64,000 nucleotides of DNA from Ornithinimicrobium humiphilum (GTDB lineage Bacteria > Actinomycetota > Actinomycetes > Actinomycetales > Dermatophilaceae). Below the pieces are notes generated by a model. The model did no database searches and was not told the DNA's origin. It saw nothing but the letters and a program-made list of their open reading frames with translations. Shown one piece after another: positions 53,680 through 61,250 of the stretch. The stretch is taken from assembly GCF_006716885.1 (NCBI RefSeq), contig NZ_VFPU01000002.1, positions 124,001-188,000 on the forward strand. Direction: 5' to 3'. Made by a program: the position numbers and the translations under genes. The number at the start of each line of letters is the position of its first letter. Position 1 is the first letter of the stretch.

Positions 53680-54249
53680 ATGGCAGTCCGTCCCATCACC
53701 GTCATCGGTCACAAGGCCCTCCACTCCCCGACCAAGAAGGTCAAGGAGGTCACCGACGAGGTCCGCACCCTGGTCGCCGACATGTTCGACACGATGGAGG
53801 CGGCCGACGGCGTCGGTCTCGCCGCCAACCAGGTGGGCTCGCGGCTGCGCATCTTCGTCTACGACTGCCCGGTGCCCGACGGCCCCAACGCCCGCGGCGT
53901 CGTGGTCAACCCGGTCCTGGAGCGCCTCGGCACCCCGCCGCCGCTCGAGGACGAGGAGCACGGCGAGGGCTGCCTCTCGGTGCCCGGCGAGTGGTTCCCG
54001 CTCGCCCGCCACCCGCGCGCCCGCGTCACCGGTACCGACCTCGACGGCAACGAGGTCGTCGTCGAGGGCGAGGACCTGCTGGCCCGCTGCCTGCAGCACG
54101 AGACCGACCACCTCGACGGCTACCTCTACGTCGACCGCCTCACCGGGCCGGTCAAGGAGCAGGCCCGCGAGGCGATCAAGGACCGCGGCTGGCAGGCCGA
54201 CGGCGTGCTGCGCTGGGACCCCTCGACGCAGAAGGCCGACGAGGTCTGA
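53680..54249 (+). CDS. def: Peptide deformylase
   Basis: Def removes the formyl group from nascent proteins. The 189-residue metalloenzyme has the three motifs GVGLAANQVG, EGCLSVPG and QHETDHLDG, with the metal ligands Cys (EGCL) and two His (HExxH). TAGAAT at 53666-53671 ends 8 nt before the ATG, indicating leaderless or near-leaderless translation. The upstream open frame overlaps the divergent gene and is not part of it. A second def copy may exist elsewhere in the genome. Confidence 0.96.
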   Translation: MAVRPITVIGHKALHSPTKKVKEVTDEVRTLVADMFDTMEAADGVGLAANQVGSRLRIFVYDCPVPDGPNARGVVVNPVLERLGTPPPLEDEEHGEGCLSVPGEWFPLARHPRARVTGTDLDGNEVVVEGEDLLARCLQHETDHLDGYLYVDRLTGPVKEQAREAIKDRGWQADGVLRWDPSTQKADEV

Positions 54250-54254
54250 GGTGC

Positions 54255-54275
54255 CGGGCCCGGCTGTCGGGCCCG
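54255..54275. terminator. Convergent terminator
   Basis: An 8-bp stem of CGGGCCCG around a 5-nt loop lies between def and the convergent transporter gene, with a second short hairpin beside it (54279-54293). Confidence 0.55.
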
Positions 54276-54291
54276 ACGAGGCCGCTGCGGC

Positions 54292-55698
54292 CTACATGTC
54301 CTCCAGCTCGCGACCCTTCGTCTCGGGCACCCACCTGAGGACGAAGAAGAACGACAGCAGCGCGAACGTCGTGTAGAAGCCGTAGGCGAAGCCCAGGCCG
54401 ACGTCGGCCATGACGGGGAACGACGTGGAGATGGCGAAGTTCGCCAGCCACTGCGCCGCGGCCGCGATGCCGAGCGCGGTCGCCCGGATGCGGTTGTTGA
54501 ACATCTCGCCCAGCAGCACCCAGACGCCCGGGCCCCACGACATACCGAAGAAGACGACGAAGGCGTTGGCCGCGACGAGGGCGACCGGGCCCATGGTGTC
54601 GGAGAGCACCGGCACCATCTCCCCGCCCTGCTCGACGACGTCGGCGGTGGCGAAGACCCAGGCCATGACCCCGAGCGAGACGGCCATGCCCGCCGAGCCG
54701 ACGAGCAGCAGCACCCGGCGACCGATCCGGTCGATGAGGGCGATGGCGACGACCGTCACGACGATGTTGGTCACCGAGGTGATGACCGTCTGGGTCAGCG
54801 CGTCGGACTCGGTGAAGCCGACCGCCTGCCACAGCGTCGAGGAGTAGTAGAAGATCACGTTGATTCCGACGAACTGCTGGAAGACCGACAGCGCGATGCC
54901 GATCCACACGATCGGCAGCACCTTGCCGGTGTCGCCACGCAGGTCGGCGAGCGAGGCCTTCGCCTCCTGGCGCACGGTGCGCTGGATCTCCTTGATCCGC
55001 TCGGGTATGCCGCGCAGCATCACCCGGCCGAGCACCTCGCGGGCGTCCTCGACGCGGCCGAGCGAGACGAGGTAGCGCGGGGACTCGGGGATCGTCAGCG
55101 CGAGCACGCCGTAGGTGACGGCGGGGATGACCTCCGCCCAGAACATCCAGCGCCAGGCGGTGCTGCCCCACAGCGGTTCGCCGGACCCACCGGCGACCCC
55201 GGCGAGGAAGTAGTCGGAGAGCAGCGCGATGAAGATGCCGACCACGATCGCCATCTGCTGCAGCGAGCCGAGGCGCCCGCGGATCGACGCGGGCGAGATC
55301 TCGGCGATGTAGGCCGGGGCGATGACCGAGGCGGCACCGACGCCGACACCGCCGACGACCCGCCAGACGATCAGGTCCCAGGCACCGAAGGCGAAGCCGG
55401 AGCCGATGGCCGAGAGGGTGAAGAGGATCGAGGCCAGCACCATGACGCGGATGCGGCCGATGCGCTCGGCCAGGCGGCCCGCGACGTAGGCGCCGAGGAC
55501 GCACCCCAGCAGCGCCGAGCTGACGACGAAGCCGGTGAGCCCCGAGCCCAGCTCGAAGTCGTCCCGGATCGCGGTGACCGCACCGTTGACGACCGCGGTG
55601 TCGAAGCCGAACAGGAAGCCGCCGAGCGCGGCGACCGAGGTGAGCTGGATGGCCTTGCCGAGCACGTAGTCACGTTGCGCGGTGTCCGTGCCTGTCAT
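54292..55698 (-). CDS. MFS sugar:H+ symporter
   Basis: The 468-residue protein is a 12-TM sugar porter. Motifs are GGFLFGFDTAVVNGA, RLAERIGRI, PAYIAEISPASIRGRLGSLQQ, PESPRYLVSLGR, QQFVGINVIFYYSS and PETKGRELEDM. These fit xylose/glucose transporters of the XylE type. The ATG at 55698 is chosen because GGAGGGGGAGGAC lies directly before it; a longer frame from 55725 places this signal inside the gene. Sugar specificity is not readable. Neighbouring genes give no clue. Confidence 0.93.
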   Translation of the reverse strand: MTGTDTAQRDYVLGKAIQLTSVAALGGFLFGFDTAVVNGAVTAIRDDFELGSGLTGFVVSSALLGCVLGAYVAGRLAERIGRIRVMVLASILFTLSAIGSGFAFGAWDLIVWRVVGGVGVGAASVIAPAYIAEISPASIRGRLGSLQQMAIVVGIFIALLSDYFLAGVAGGSGEPLWGSTAWRWMFWAEVIPAVTYGVLALTIPESPRYLVSLGRVEDAREVLGRVMLRGIPERIKEIQRTVRQEAKASLADLRGDTGKVLPIVWIGIALSVFQQFVGINVIFYYSSTLWQAVGFTESDALTQTVITSVTNIVVTVVAIALIDRIGRRVLLLVGSAGMAVSLGVMAWVFATADVVEQGGEMVPVLSDTMGPVALVAANAFVVFFGMSWGPGVWVLLGEMFNNRIRATALGIAAAAQWLANFAISTSFPVMADVGLGFAYGFYTTFALLSFFFVLRWVPETKGRELEDM

Positions 55699-55855
55699 GT
55701 CCTCCCCCTCCGACGGTGGCTCCACCGGTCGGCGGACCCAGGTGCTGCCAGTGTGCTCCGGTGCCCTGCGGGCCGCACTCCGGACGGGCCGGGGGGGCGT
55801 GGGCGGTGGCCGGGTGGGGCCGTCGGGGCAGCTGGTCGGCGACTAGCCTGCCGCC

Positions 55856-56821
55856 ATGGCACAGGTCGTCGTGACGGGCAGGATCCCCCGGGCCGCGCTG
55901 GACGCGCTGACCTCGGCGGGGCACCAGGTCGACGCGTGGGAGGAGTCCGGGCCCATCCCCCGCGACACCCTCCTGGAGCGGGTGCGCGGGGCGCAGGCCG
56001 TGGTCACCCTCGTCACCGAGCGGGTCGACGCGGAGCTGCTGGACGCGGCGGGCGACGGGCTGCGGGTGGTGGCCAACGTCGCGGTGGGCTACGACAACGT
56101 CGACGTCGCGGCCTGCCGCGAGCGCGGCGTCGTCGTGACCAACACCCCTGGCGTGCTCACCGCCGCGACGGCCGACATCACGATGGCCCTGGTCCTCATG
56201 GTGACCCGGCGGCTGGGCGAGGCCGAGCGGCTCGTCCGCTCCGGCACCCCCTGGCAGTGGGGCATGGAGATGATGCTCGGCCGGGGCCTGCAGGGCCGCA
56301 CCCTCGGGATCGTCGGGCTGGGCGGCATCGGCCGGGCCACCGCCCGCCGGGCCCGGGCGTTCGGGATGGAGATCGTCTACACGGGGCGCCGCGACGCCCC
56401 GCCCGAGGTCGAGGCCGAGCTGTCGGCGCAGCGGCTGCCGCTGGAGGAGCTGCTGACGGCCAGCGACGTCGTGTCGCTGCACCTGCCCTACTCGGCGCGG
56501 ACGCACCACCTGGTCGGGCCGGAGCAGCTGCGCCTGATCGGCCCCACGTCATACCTCGTGAACACGGCACGGGGCCCGATCGTCGACGAGTCGGCGCTGG
56601 TCGCGGCCCTGGAGGCGGGCGAGATCGCCGGTGCGGGGCTGGACGTCCACGAGCACGAGCCGCGGGTACACCCGGGCCTGCTCGGGCGCGAGGACGTCGT
56701 CCTGCTGCCGCACGTCGGCTCGGCCACCGTCGAGACGCGGACCGCGATGGCGACCCTGGCGGCCGACAACGTCGTGGCCGTCCTCGCCGGCGAGGAGCCG
56801 CGGACCCCCGTGGAGGGCTGA
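55856..56821 (+). CDS. D-2-hydroxyacid dehydrogenase (glyoxylate reductase-like)
   Basis: The 321-residue protein has the Rossmann motif GLGGIGRATARRA and the catalytic trio: Arg in NTARGPIVDESAL, Glu in HEHEP and His in LPHVGSAT. It resembles glyoxylate/hydroxypyruvate reductases and D-isomer dehydrogenases. TAGCCT at 55844-55849 ends 6 nt before the ATG with no Shine-Dalgarno, so leaderless translation is likely. The next gene is the GAF-domain kinase. Confidence 0.93.
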   Translation: MAQVVVTGRIPRAALDALTSAGHQVDAWEESGPIPRDTLLERVRGAQAVVTLVTERVDAELLDAAGDGLRVVANVAVGYDNVDVAACRERGVVVTNTPGVLTAATADITMALVLMVTRRLGEAERLVRSGTPWQWGMEMMLGRGLQGRTLGIVGLGGIGRATARRARAFGMEIVYTGRRDAPPEVEAELSAQRLPLEELLTASDVVSLHLPYSARTHHLVGPEQLRLIGPTSYLVNTARGPIVDESALVAALEAGEIAGAGLDVHEHEPRVHPGLLGREDVVLLPHVGSATVETRTAMATLAADNVVAVLAGEEPRTPVEG

Positions 56822-56906
56822 CCTCGGGGAGGGGGCATCCTCGCAGGTCACGGCGCGACGAGTGCCCCGCACCGGGTTACAGTGAGCCTCAACGAGGAGG
56901 TGACGG

Positions 56907-58163
56907 GTGGGGATCGGGGGGTCCACAGGCGGTCCGGCGACCCCGGCGGAACGCGCGATAGACCGCTACGGCGTGCTCGACGCGCCCGCCGGCAACGAGC
57001 TCCAGGCGTTGTCCGACCTGGCGGCGCGGGTGTTCGACGTGCCGACGGCGGCGATCAACGTCCTGACCAGCACGCAGCAGCACCAGGTCGCGGCGACCGG
57101 CTTCGAGGCGTCGGTCTGCGACCGCGACGACTCGCTGTGCGCGCGGGTCGCCGACGTGGTCGAGACGGTCGTCGTGCCGGACGCGCGGCAGAACCCGCTG
57201 CTGGCGGACAGCACGTTCGTGAGGGACGTCGGCGTGCGCTTCTACGCCTCGGCCCCGCTGGTCACGCCCGACGGCGTCACCCTGGGCCGGCTGTGCGTCT
57301 TCGACATGCAGCCGCGGGAGACCACCGACGAGCAGCGCGACGCACTGGCCTTCCTGGCCGCCCGGGTCACCGACGTCCTGGAGCTGCGGCTGCGCAGCCG
57401 CCAGCTGGAGGAGTCGCTGGCCGAGCTCACGCACGCCCGCGACGAGCTGGCGCGCTCCAACGAGGCGCTCTGGCACTTCGCGAGCCAGGTCAGCCACGAC
57501 CTGCGCAACCCCCTCATGGCCGTGCGGGCCAACGCCGAGCTGCTCACGGGCGAGCCGGCGATCGCCGACGACCCAGAGCTGCTGGCGGTCGTCGAGCGGA
57601 TCACCGACGCGGCCCGAGGCATGGGGCGGATGATCCAGGAGGTCCTGGCCCACGCCAAGGAGGGCGGTCGGCCCCAGCGGGACTGGTTGGACCTCGAGGA
57701 GGTCGTCGACCGGGCGCTGCTCGACCTCAGCCCGCTCATCCGCGAGACGGGGGCGGAGATCCACGTCGCGGACCTGCCCACGCTCCCCGGCGACGGCGAG
57801 CTCCTCTACTCCGTGGTCCTCAACCTGCTGAGCAACGCCCTGAAGTACACCGCTCCCGGCGTGCCGCCGCGCGTCTCGCTGGCCGCCCGGCTGGTGGGCG
57901 GCAGCTGGCGGGTGACCGTCACCGACAACGGCATCGGGGTGCCCCCGGGGCTGGAGGAGTCCGTCTTTCTGCCCTACGTCCGGGGCGACGTCGACCTCGA
58001 CGGCCCGCCGCGCGAGGGCTGGGGCATCGGACTGGCCACGGTGCACCGCGTGGTCACCGCGCACGGGGGGCGCGTCGGCCTGGCCCGCCGCCCAGGCGGC
58101 GGCAGCGAGGTCTGGATCGAGCTGCCCGCGCGGCCGGTCAGCGCGCCCCAGCACGCCCGCTGA
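56907..58163 (+). CDS. Cytosolic GAF-domain sensor histidine kinase
   Basis: The 418-residue protein has a GAF domain (about 30-160, with Cys71 and Cys78 in CDRDDSLC), a dimerisation helix with the phosphoacceptor His197 (SHDLRNPL), an N box (LNLLSNALKYTAPG), G1 (TDNGIGVP) and G2 (GWGIGLATVH). There is no membrane segment, so it senses a cytosolic signal. GAGGAGGTG precedes the GTG at 56907; TACAGT at 56879-56884 is a possible -10. No response regulator is adjacent; the nearest is 2.3 kb downstream. Confidence 0.9.
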   Translation: MGIGGSTGGPATPAERAIDRYGVLDAPAGNELQALSDLAARVFDVPTAAINVLTSTQQHQVAATGFEASVCDRDDSLCARVADVVETVVVPDARQNPLLADSTFVRDVGVRFYASAPLVTPDGVTLGRLCVFDMQPRETTDEQRDALAFLAARVTDVLELRLRSRQLEESLAELTHARDELARSNEALWHFASQVSHDLRNPLMAVRANAELLTGEPAIADDPELLAVVERITDAARGMGRMIQEVLAHAKEGGRPQRDWLDLEEVVDRALLDLSPLIRETGAEIHVADLPTLPGDGELLYSVVLNLLSNALKYTAPGVPPRVSLAARLVGGSWRVTVTDNGIGVPPGLEESVFLPYVRGDVDLDGPPREGWGIGLATVHRVVTAHGGRVGLARRPGGGSEVWIELPARPVSAPQHAR

Positions 58164-58213
58164 CGGGGCCCGGTGCCCCGGCGCGGGCGTCTCGGGAGAA
58201 CGTCCTCGCACCC

Positions 58214-58279
58214 GTGTCGAGATTGTGGAGATCTCGTGGAACTCGTGTGGGATTCCCGTGGAATGCGCCTCCGTAATGT
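58214..58279 (+). promoter_or_regulatory. Tandem 11-nt direct repeats and -10 box of the TasA-like gene
   Basis: Four copies of GTGGRNNYYNY-type 11-mers start exactly at 58225, 58236, 58247 and 58258 (GTGGAGATCTC, GTGGAACTCGT, GTGGGATTCCC, GTGGAATGCGC). A weaker copy (GTGTCGAGATT) starts at 58214, the same phase. TAATGT at 58274-58279 is the likely -10, so the last copies cover the -35. One helical turn spacing of direct repeats is the usual binding pattern of OmpR/PhoB-family regulators. Confidence 0.6.
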
Positions 58280-58342
58280 TTTAAGCGTCAACCGGCAAGC
58301 ACGCCGGACCGGCACCCTCTGACGCACACAGGAGTCGTTGAA

Positions 58343-58873
58343 ATGAACCGCTCGTCCCGCTCCGCCAAGGTCCTCGCCCCGCTGGCCGTCCTCCTCGCCG
58401 CCGGCGCTCTCGCCGTGGGTTCGGGCGCCACCTTCACCTCGACCAGCAGCAACAGCCTCAGCTCGGTCGCCTCGGGCAGCCTCGTGCTGACCAACAGCAA
58501 GGACGCCAAGGCGGTCTTCGACGTCACGAACATCAAGCCCGGCGACACCGTCACCGGTTCCCTGACCCTGAGCAACACCGGCACGCTGCCCGCGACCTTC
58601 TCGCTGACCGAGGCCTCCTCGACCAACACCTTCTCGGCGTCCAAGCTCACGCTCAAGATCACCGACTCCAAGGGCGGCGTCGTCTACAACGACGAGTTCG
58701 GCGGCCTCGAGGACGATGCGAAGAAGGGCCTGGGCGTCTTCCAGCCCGGCGACGCCGAGACCTACACCTTCGTCGTCGGCCTGGACACCACCGCCGGCAA
58801 CACCGACCAGCTCAAGGCCGCCTCTGCGACCTTCGTCTGGGACGCGGTCCAGCTCGCCGGTGAGTCCCGCTGA
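58343..58873 (+). CDS. TasA/camelysin-like secreted protein
   Basis: The 176-residue protein has a SipW-type signal peptide (LAPLAVLLAAGALAVGSGATFTST) and a jelly-roll body with DVTNIKPGDTVTGSLTLSNTGTL, the CalY/TasA pattern. In Bacillus these proteins form extracellular fibres and are processed by SipW. AGGAG precedes ATG 58343. The gene has a predicted 57-nt leader, the 11-nt repeats upstream, and two hairpins downstream that would limit readthrough into the signal peptidase gene. Fibre formation here is inference. Confidence 0.85.
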   Translation: MNRSSRSAKVLAPLAVLLAAGALAVGSGATFTSTSSNSLSSVASGSLVLTNSKDAKAVFDVTNIKPGDTVTGSLTLSNTGTLPATFSLTEASSTNTFSASKLTLKITDSKGGVVYNDEFGGLEDDAKKGLGVFQPGDAETYTFVVGLDTTAGNTDQLKAASATFVWDAVQLAGESR

Positions 58874-58885
58874 ACCTCCCGCACG

Positions 58886-58943
58886 TGGGGCGCCCGTGAG
58901 CGCCCCATGACCCCGGCCCGGCGGCTGGTGCCGCCGCCGGGCC
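58886..58943 (+). terminator. Two hairpins between the TasA-like and signal peptidase genes
   Basis: TGGGGCGC pairs with GCGCCCCA (58886-58907) and GGCCCGGCGGC pairs with GCCGCCGGGCC (58915-58943). They suggest partial termination or mRNA stabilisation after an abundant structural gene. Confidence 0.55.
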
Positions 58944-59027
58944 ACCGGGCAGGACCCTGACCCGGACCCCACCGCGCCCCTCCCCTCACGCACACCCTGA
59001 CCGCACACCCTCGAAAGGACGGCTCCC

Positions 59028-59615
59028 ATGCAGCGCTTCCCGCTCTGGGTCCGGCGACTCGCCCGGATCACCGGCAACCTCGCCCTGGCCACGGTCGTCC
59101 TCGCCTGTGCGGCCTACCTCCTGCCCCACTTCCTCGGCTACGAGCGCTACGTCATCACCGGCGGCTCGATGTCCGGCTCCATCGAGAAGGGCTCGGTCGT
59201 CTTCGAGAAGGCCCGTCCGGTCGAGGAGCTGGCCGTCGGCGACGTGATCACCTACCTGCCTCCGGCCGGCAGCGGGGCGACCACGCTGGTCACCCACCGC
59301 ATCGTCGAGATCGACACCGACGACGCCGGCCAGCTGGTCTTCCGCACCCAGGGCGACGCCAACGCCGACGTCGACCCCTGGACCTTCTCCCTCGTCGACG
59401 ACACCCAACCGGTCGTCGAGCACACCGTCCCCTACCTCGGTCACGCGCTCATCGCCCTGGCCGACCGCGGGACCCGCATGATCCTCATCGGGGTGCCCTC
59501 GGGCGCCATCGCCCTGCTGGCACTCGTCGAGCTCGTCCGCGCCCTCCGGGAGCGCACCGAGACCGACGACGAGCCGCACGAGGCGGCACCGCCGATGGCC
59601 AGACCTGTCCCGTGA
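59028..59615 (+). CDS. SipW-type signal peptidase I
   Basis: The 195-residue protease has an N-terminal membrane segment (about 15-34), the Ser in GGSMSGSIEKGSVVF, a His instead of Lys in LVTHRIVEI, and an Asp region TQGDANADVDP, i.e. the ER/SipW type catalytic set. A second membrane segment is near residue 160. Such enzymes cleave TasA-like precursors. AAAGGA precedes the ATG. It lies between two candidate substrates (58343-58873 and 59710-60450). Confidence 0.9.
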   Translation: MQRFPLWVRRLARITGNLALATVVLACAAYLLPHFLGYERYVITGGSMSGSIEKGSVVFEKARPVEELAVGDVITYLPPAGSGATTLVTHRIVEIDTDDAGQLVFRTQGDANADVDPWTFSLVDDTQPVVEHTVPYLGHALIALADRGTRMILIGVPSGAIALLALVELVRALRERTETDDEPHEAAPPMARPVP

Positions 59616-59620
59616 CAGGC

Positions 59621-59660
59621 GTGGCTCCACGGGGGGACCCCCCGACCCCCGTGGAGCCAC
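59621..59660 (+). terminator. Hairpin after the signal peptidase gene
   Basis: A 15-bp stem (GTGGCTCCACGGGGG with its complement) surrounds a 10-nt loop, directly after the signal peptidase stop. Confidence 0.7.
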
Positions 59661-59709
59661 GATTTACCTCTCCCGCCGCACCGCCCGCATCACCTTCCGA
59701 GGAGTCCTC

Positions 59710-60450
59710 GTGCCCGACCTGCGCCGCACCGCACCGGTCCTGCTCCTGGTCTCCCTCGTGGCCCTGGTGCTGGCGGTGCCGACGGGTTTCTCCTCCGCCG
59801 CCTTCACCGCCCGTTCGACGAGCACCGCGACCGTCACCTCGGGCGACTGGGTGGCTCCCGTCGTCCGCGTGGCCGACCTCTCCGAGGGAGTCGCCGGCAC
59901 CGTGCCCGTGCAGGTCACCGCGACCGACGAGCACGGCAGCGGCGTCGCCTCGGTGGTCGTGGAGTACCGCGCCCAGGGCGCGAGCACCTGGACCCGCATG
60001 TGCGTCGACGACTCCGCACCGTGGTCCTGCAGCTGGGCGACGGCGTCGCTCACCGACGGCAGGTATGACGTGCGCGCCCACGCCACGGACCGCGCCGGGC
60101 AGCCCGGGTACTCCCCCGTCGTGACCACGGTCGTGGTCAACAAGGCTCCCTCTGCACCGGCCTCGGTGGTCGTCACCTCACCCAACAGCTCGGTGAAGGG
60201 CAGCACCACCTTCGCCGCCTCGGTCTCCTCCCCGGTGGGTGTCACGAGCGTGACCTTCTTCGCCAAGCGCGGCAACAGCAATGTCTGGATCCCGGTGTGC
60301 ACCGCCACGGCTGAGCCCTGGAGCTGCGTGGTGAGCGTCAACTCGATCCTCTCGAACGGCTCCAACGTCGTCCGGGCGGTCATGGTCGACGGCAACGGCG
60401 TCAGCAAGGACTCGCTGGAGCCCCACGTGGAGTTCCAGGTGGGCGGGTGA
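59710..60450 (+). CDS. Secreted Ig-like protein with SipW-type signal
   Basis: The 246-residue protein has a hydrophobic leader followed by SSAAFTARSTSTATVTSGDW, the SipW-type processing context. Two beta-sandwich domains follow (about 48-140, VAPVVRVADLSEGVAGTVPV; about 147-246, APSAPASVVVTSPN), each with a Cys pair (RMCVDDSAPWSCSW and PVCTATAEPWSC). The repeat suggests domain duplication. GAGGAG precedes the GTG start. It would be exported and processed by the adjacent peptidase and may decorate or anchor the TasA-like material. Confidence 0.8.
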   Translation: MPDLRRTAPVLLLVSLVALVLAVPTGFSSAAFTARSTSTATVTSGDWVAPVVRVADLSEGVAGTVPVQVTATDEHGSGVASVVVEYRAQGASTWTRMCVDDSAPWSCSWATASLTDGRYDVRAHATDRAGQPGYSPVVTTVVVNKAPSAPASVVVTSPNSSVKGSTTFAASVSSPVGVTSVTFFAKRGNSNVWIPVCTATAEPWSCVVSVNSILSNGSNVVRAVMVDGNGVSKDSLEPHVEFQVGG

Positions 60451-60491
60451 GCCGCCAGCCGGGCACCCTGACCGCCCGTATGCTCGCTGCC

Positions 60492-61250
60492 ATGACCACC
60501 GTCGTGGTCGTCGAGGACGACGACAAGATCGCTGCCCCGCTGGTCCGGACCCTCGAGCGGGACGGCTACCAGGTCGAGCGCTTCGCCGAGGGCCTGCCCG
60601 CGGTGCGTCGCCTCGCCTCGCAGGAGGACCCCGTCGACCTCCTCATGCTCGACCTCGGGCTCCCCGACGTCGACGGGATCGACGTCTGCCGGGCCGTCCG
60701 CGACGGCGGCTTCGCCGGCGGCATCATCATCCTCACGGCCCGCGACGGCGAGCTCGACCGTGTGGTCGGGCTCGACCACGGGGCCGACGACTACCTCGCC
60801 AAGCCCTTCGGCCTCGCCGAGCTGCAGGCCCGCACCCGGGCGCTGCTGCGGCGGCTCCACGGCAACCGGGGGCCCGCCCCGGCAGCCCCGGCGAGCGCCG
60901 CGTCGGCGGGCAGGCCGGCGTCCGCCGCGCCACCCCATACCCCCGCTGCGGACGGGAGCCGCCTGCGCGTCGACGTCGCCGCCCGACGCATCTGGGTCGG
61001 CAGCACCGAGGTGCAGGCGACGACCAAGGAGTTCGACGTCCTCGCCCTGCTGGACTCGCAGCGTGGCGCCGTCGTCGCCCGCGACACCCTCATCAACGAG
61101 GTGTGGGACGAGAACTGGTTCGGCTCCACCAAGACCCTCGACACCACCGTCGGACGCCTGCGGCAGAAGCTCGAGGACGCCGCGGCCCCGGTCCGCATCA
61201 CGACGGTCCGCGGGGTGGGTTTCCGCCTCGAGGACGCCGGGGATGCGTAG
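60492..61250 (+). CDS. OmpR-family response regulator
   Basis: The 252-residue protein has a receiver domain (VVVEDDDKIA, phospho-Asp in MLDLGLPDVDG, Lys in LAKPFG), a Pro/Ala-rich linker (about 128-155) and a winged-helix effector (about 156-245, KTLDTTVGRLRQKLEDA). TATGCT at 60479-60484 ends 7 nt before ATG 60492, so translation is leaderless; longer forms from 60447 or 60480 are less likely. The kinase gene overlaps its stop by 8 nt. It is the best candidate to bind the 11-nt repeats at 58225-58268. Confidence 0.93.
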   Translation: MTTVVVVEDDDKIAAPLVRTLERDGYQVERFAEGLPAVRRLASQEDPVDLLMLDLGLPDVDGIDVCRAVRDGGFAGGIIILTARDGELDRVVGLDHGADDYLAKPFGLAELQARTRALLRRLHGNRGPAPAAPASAASAGRPASAAPPHTPAADGSRLRVDVAARRIWVGSTEVQATTKEFDVLALLDSQRGAVVARDTLINEVWDENWFGSTKTLDTTVGRLRQKLEDAAAPVRITTVRGVGFRLEDAGDA

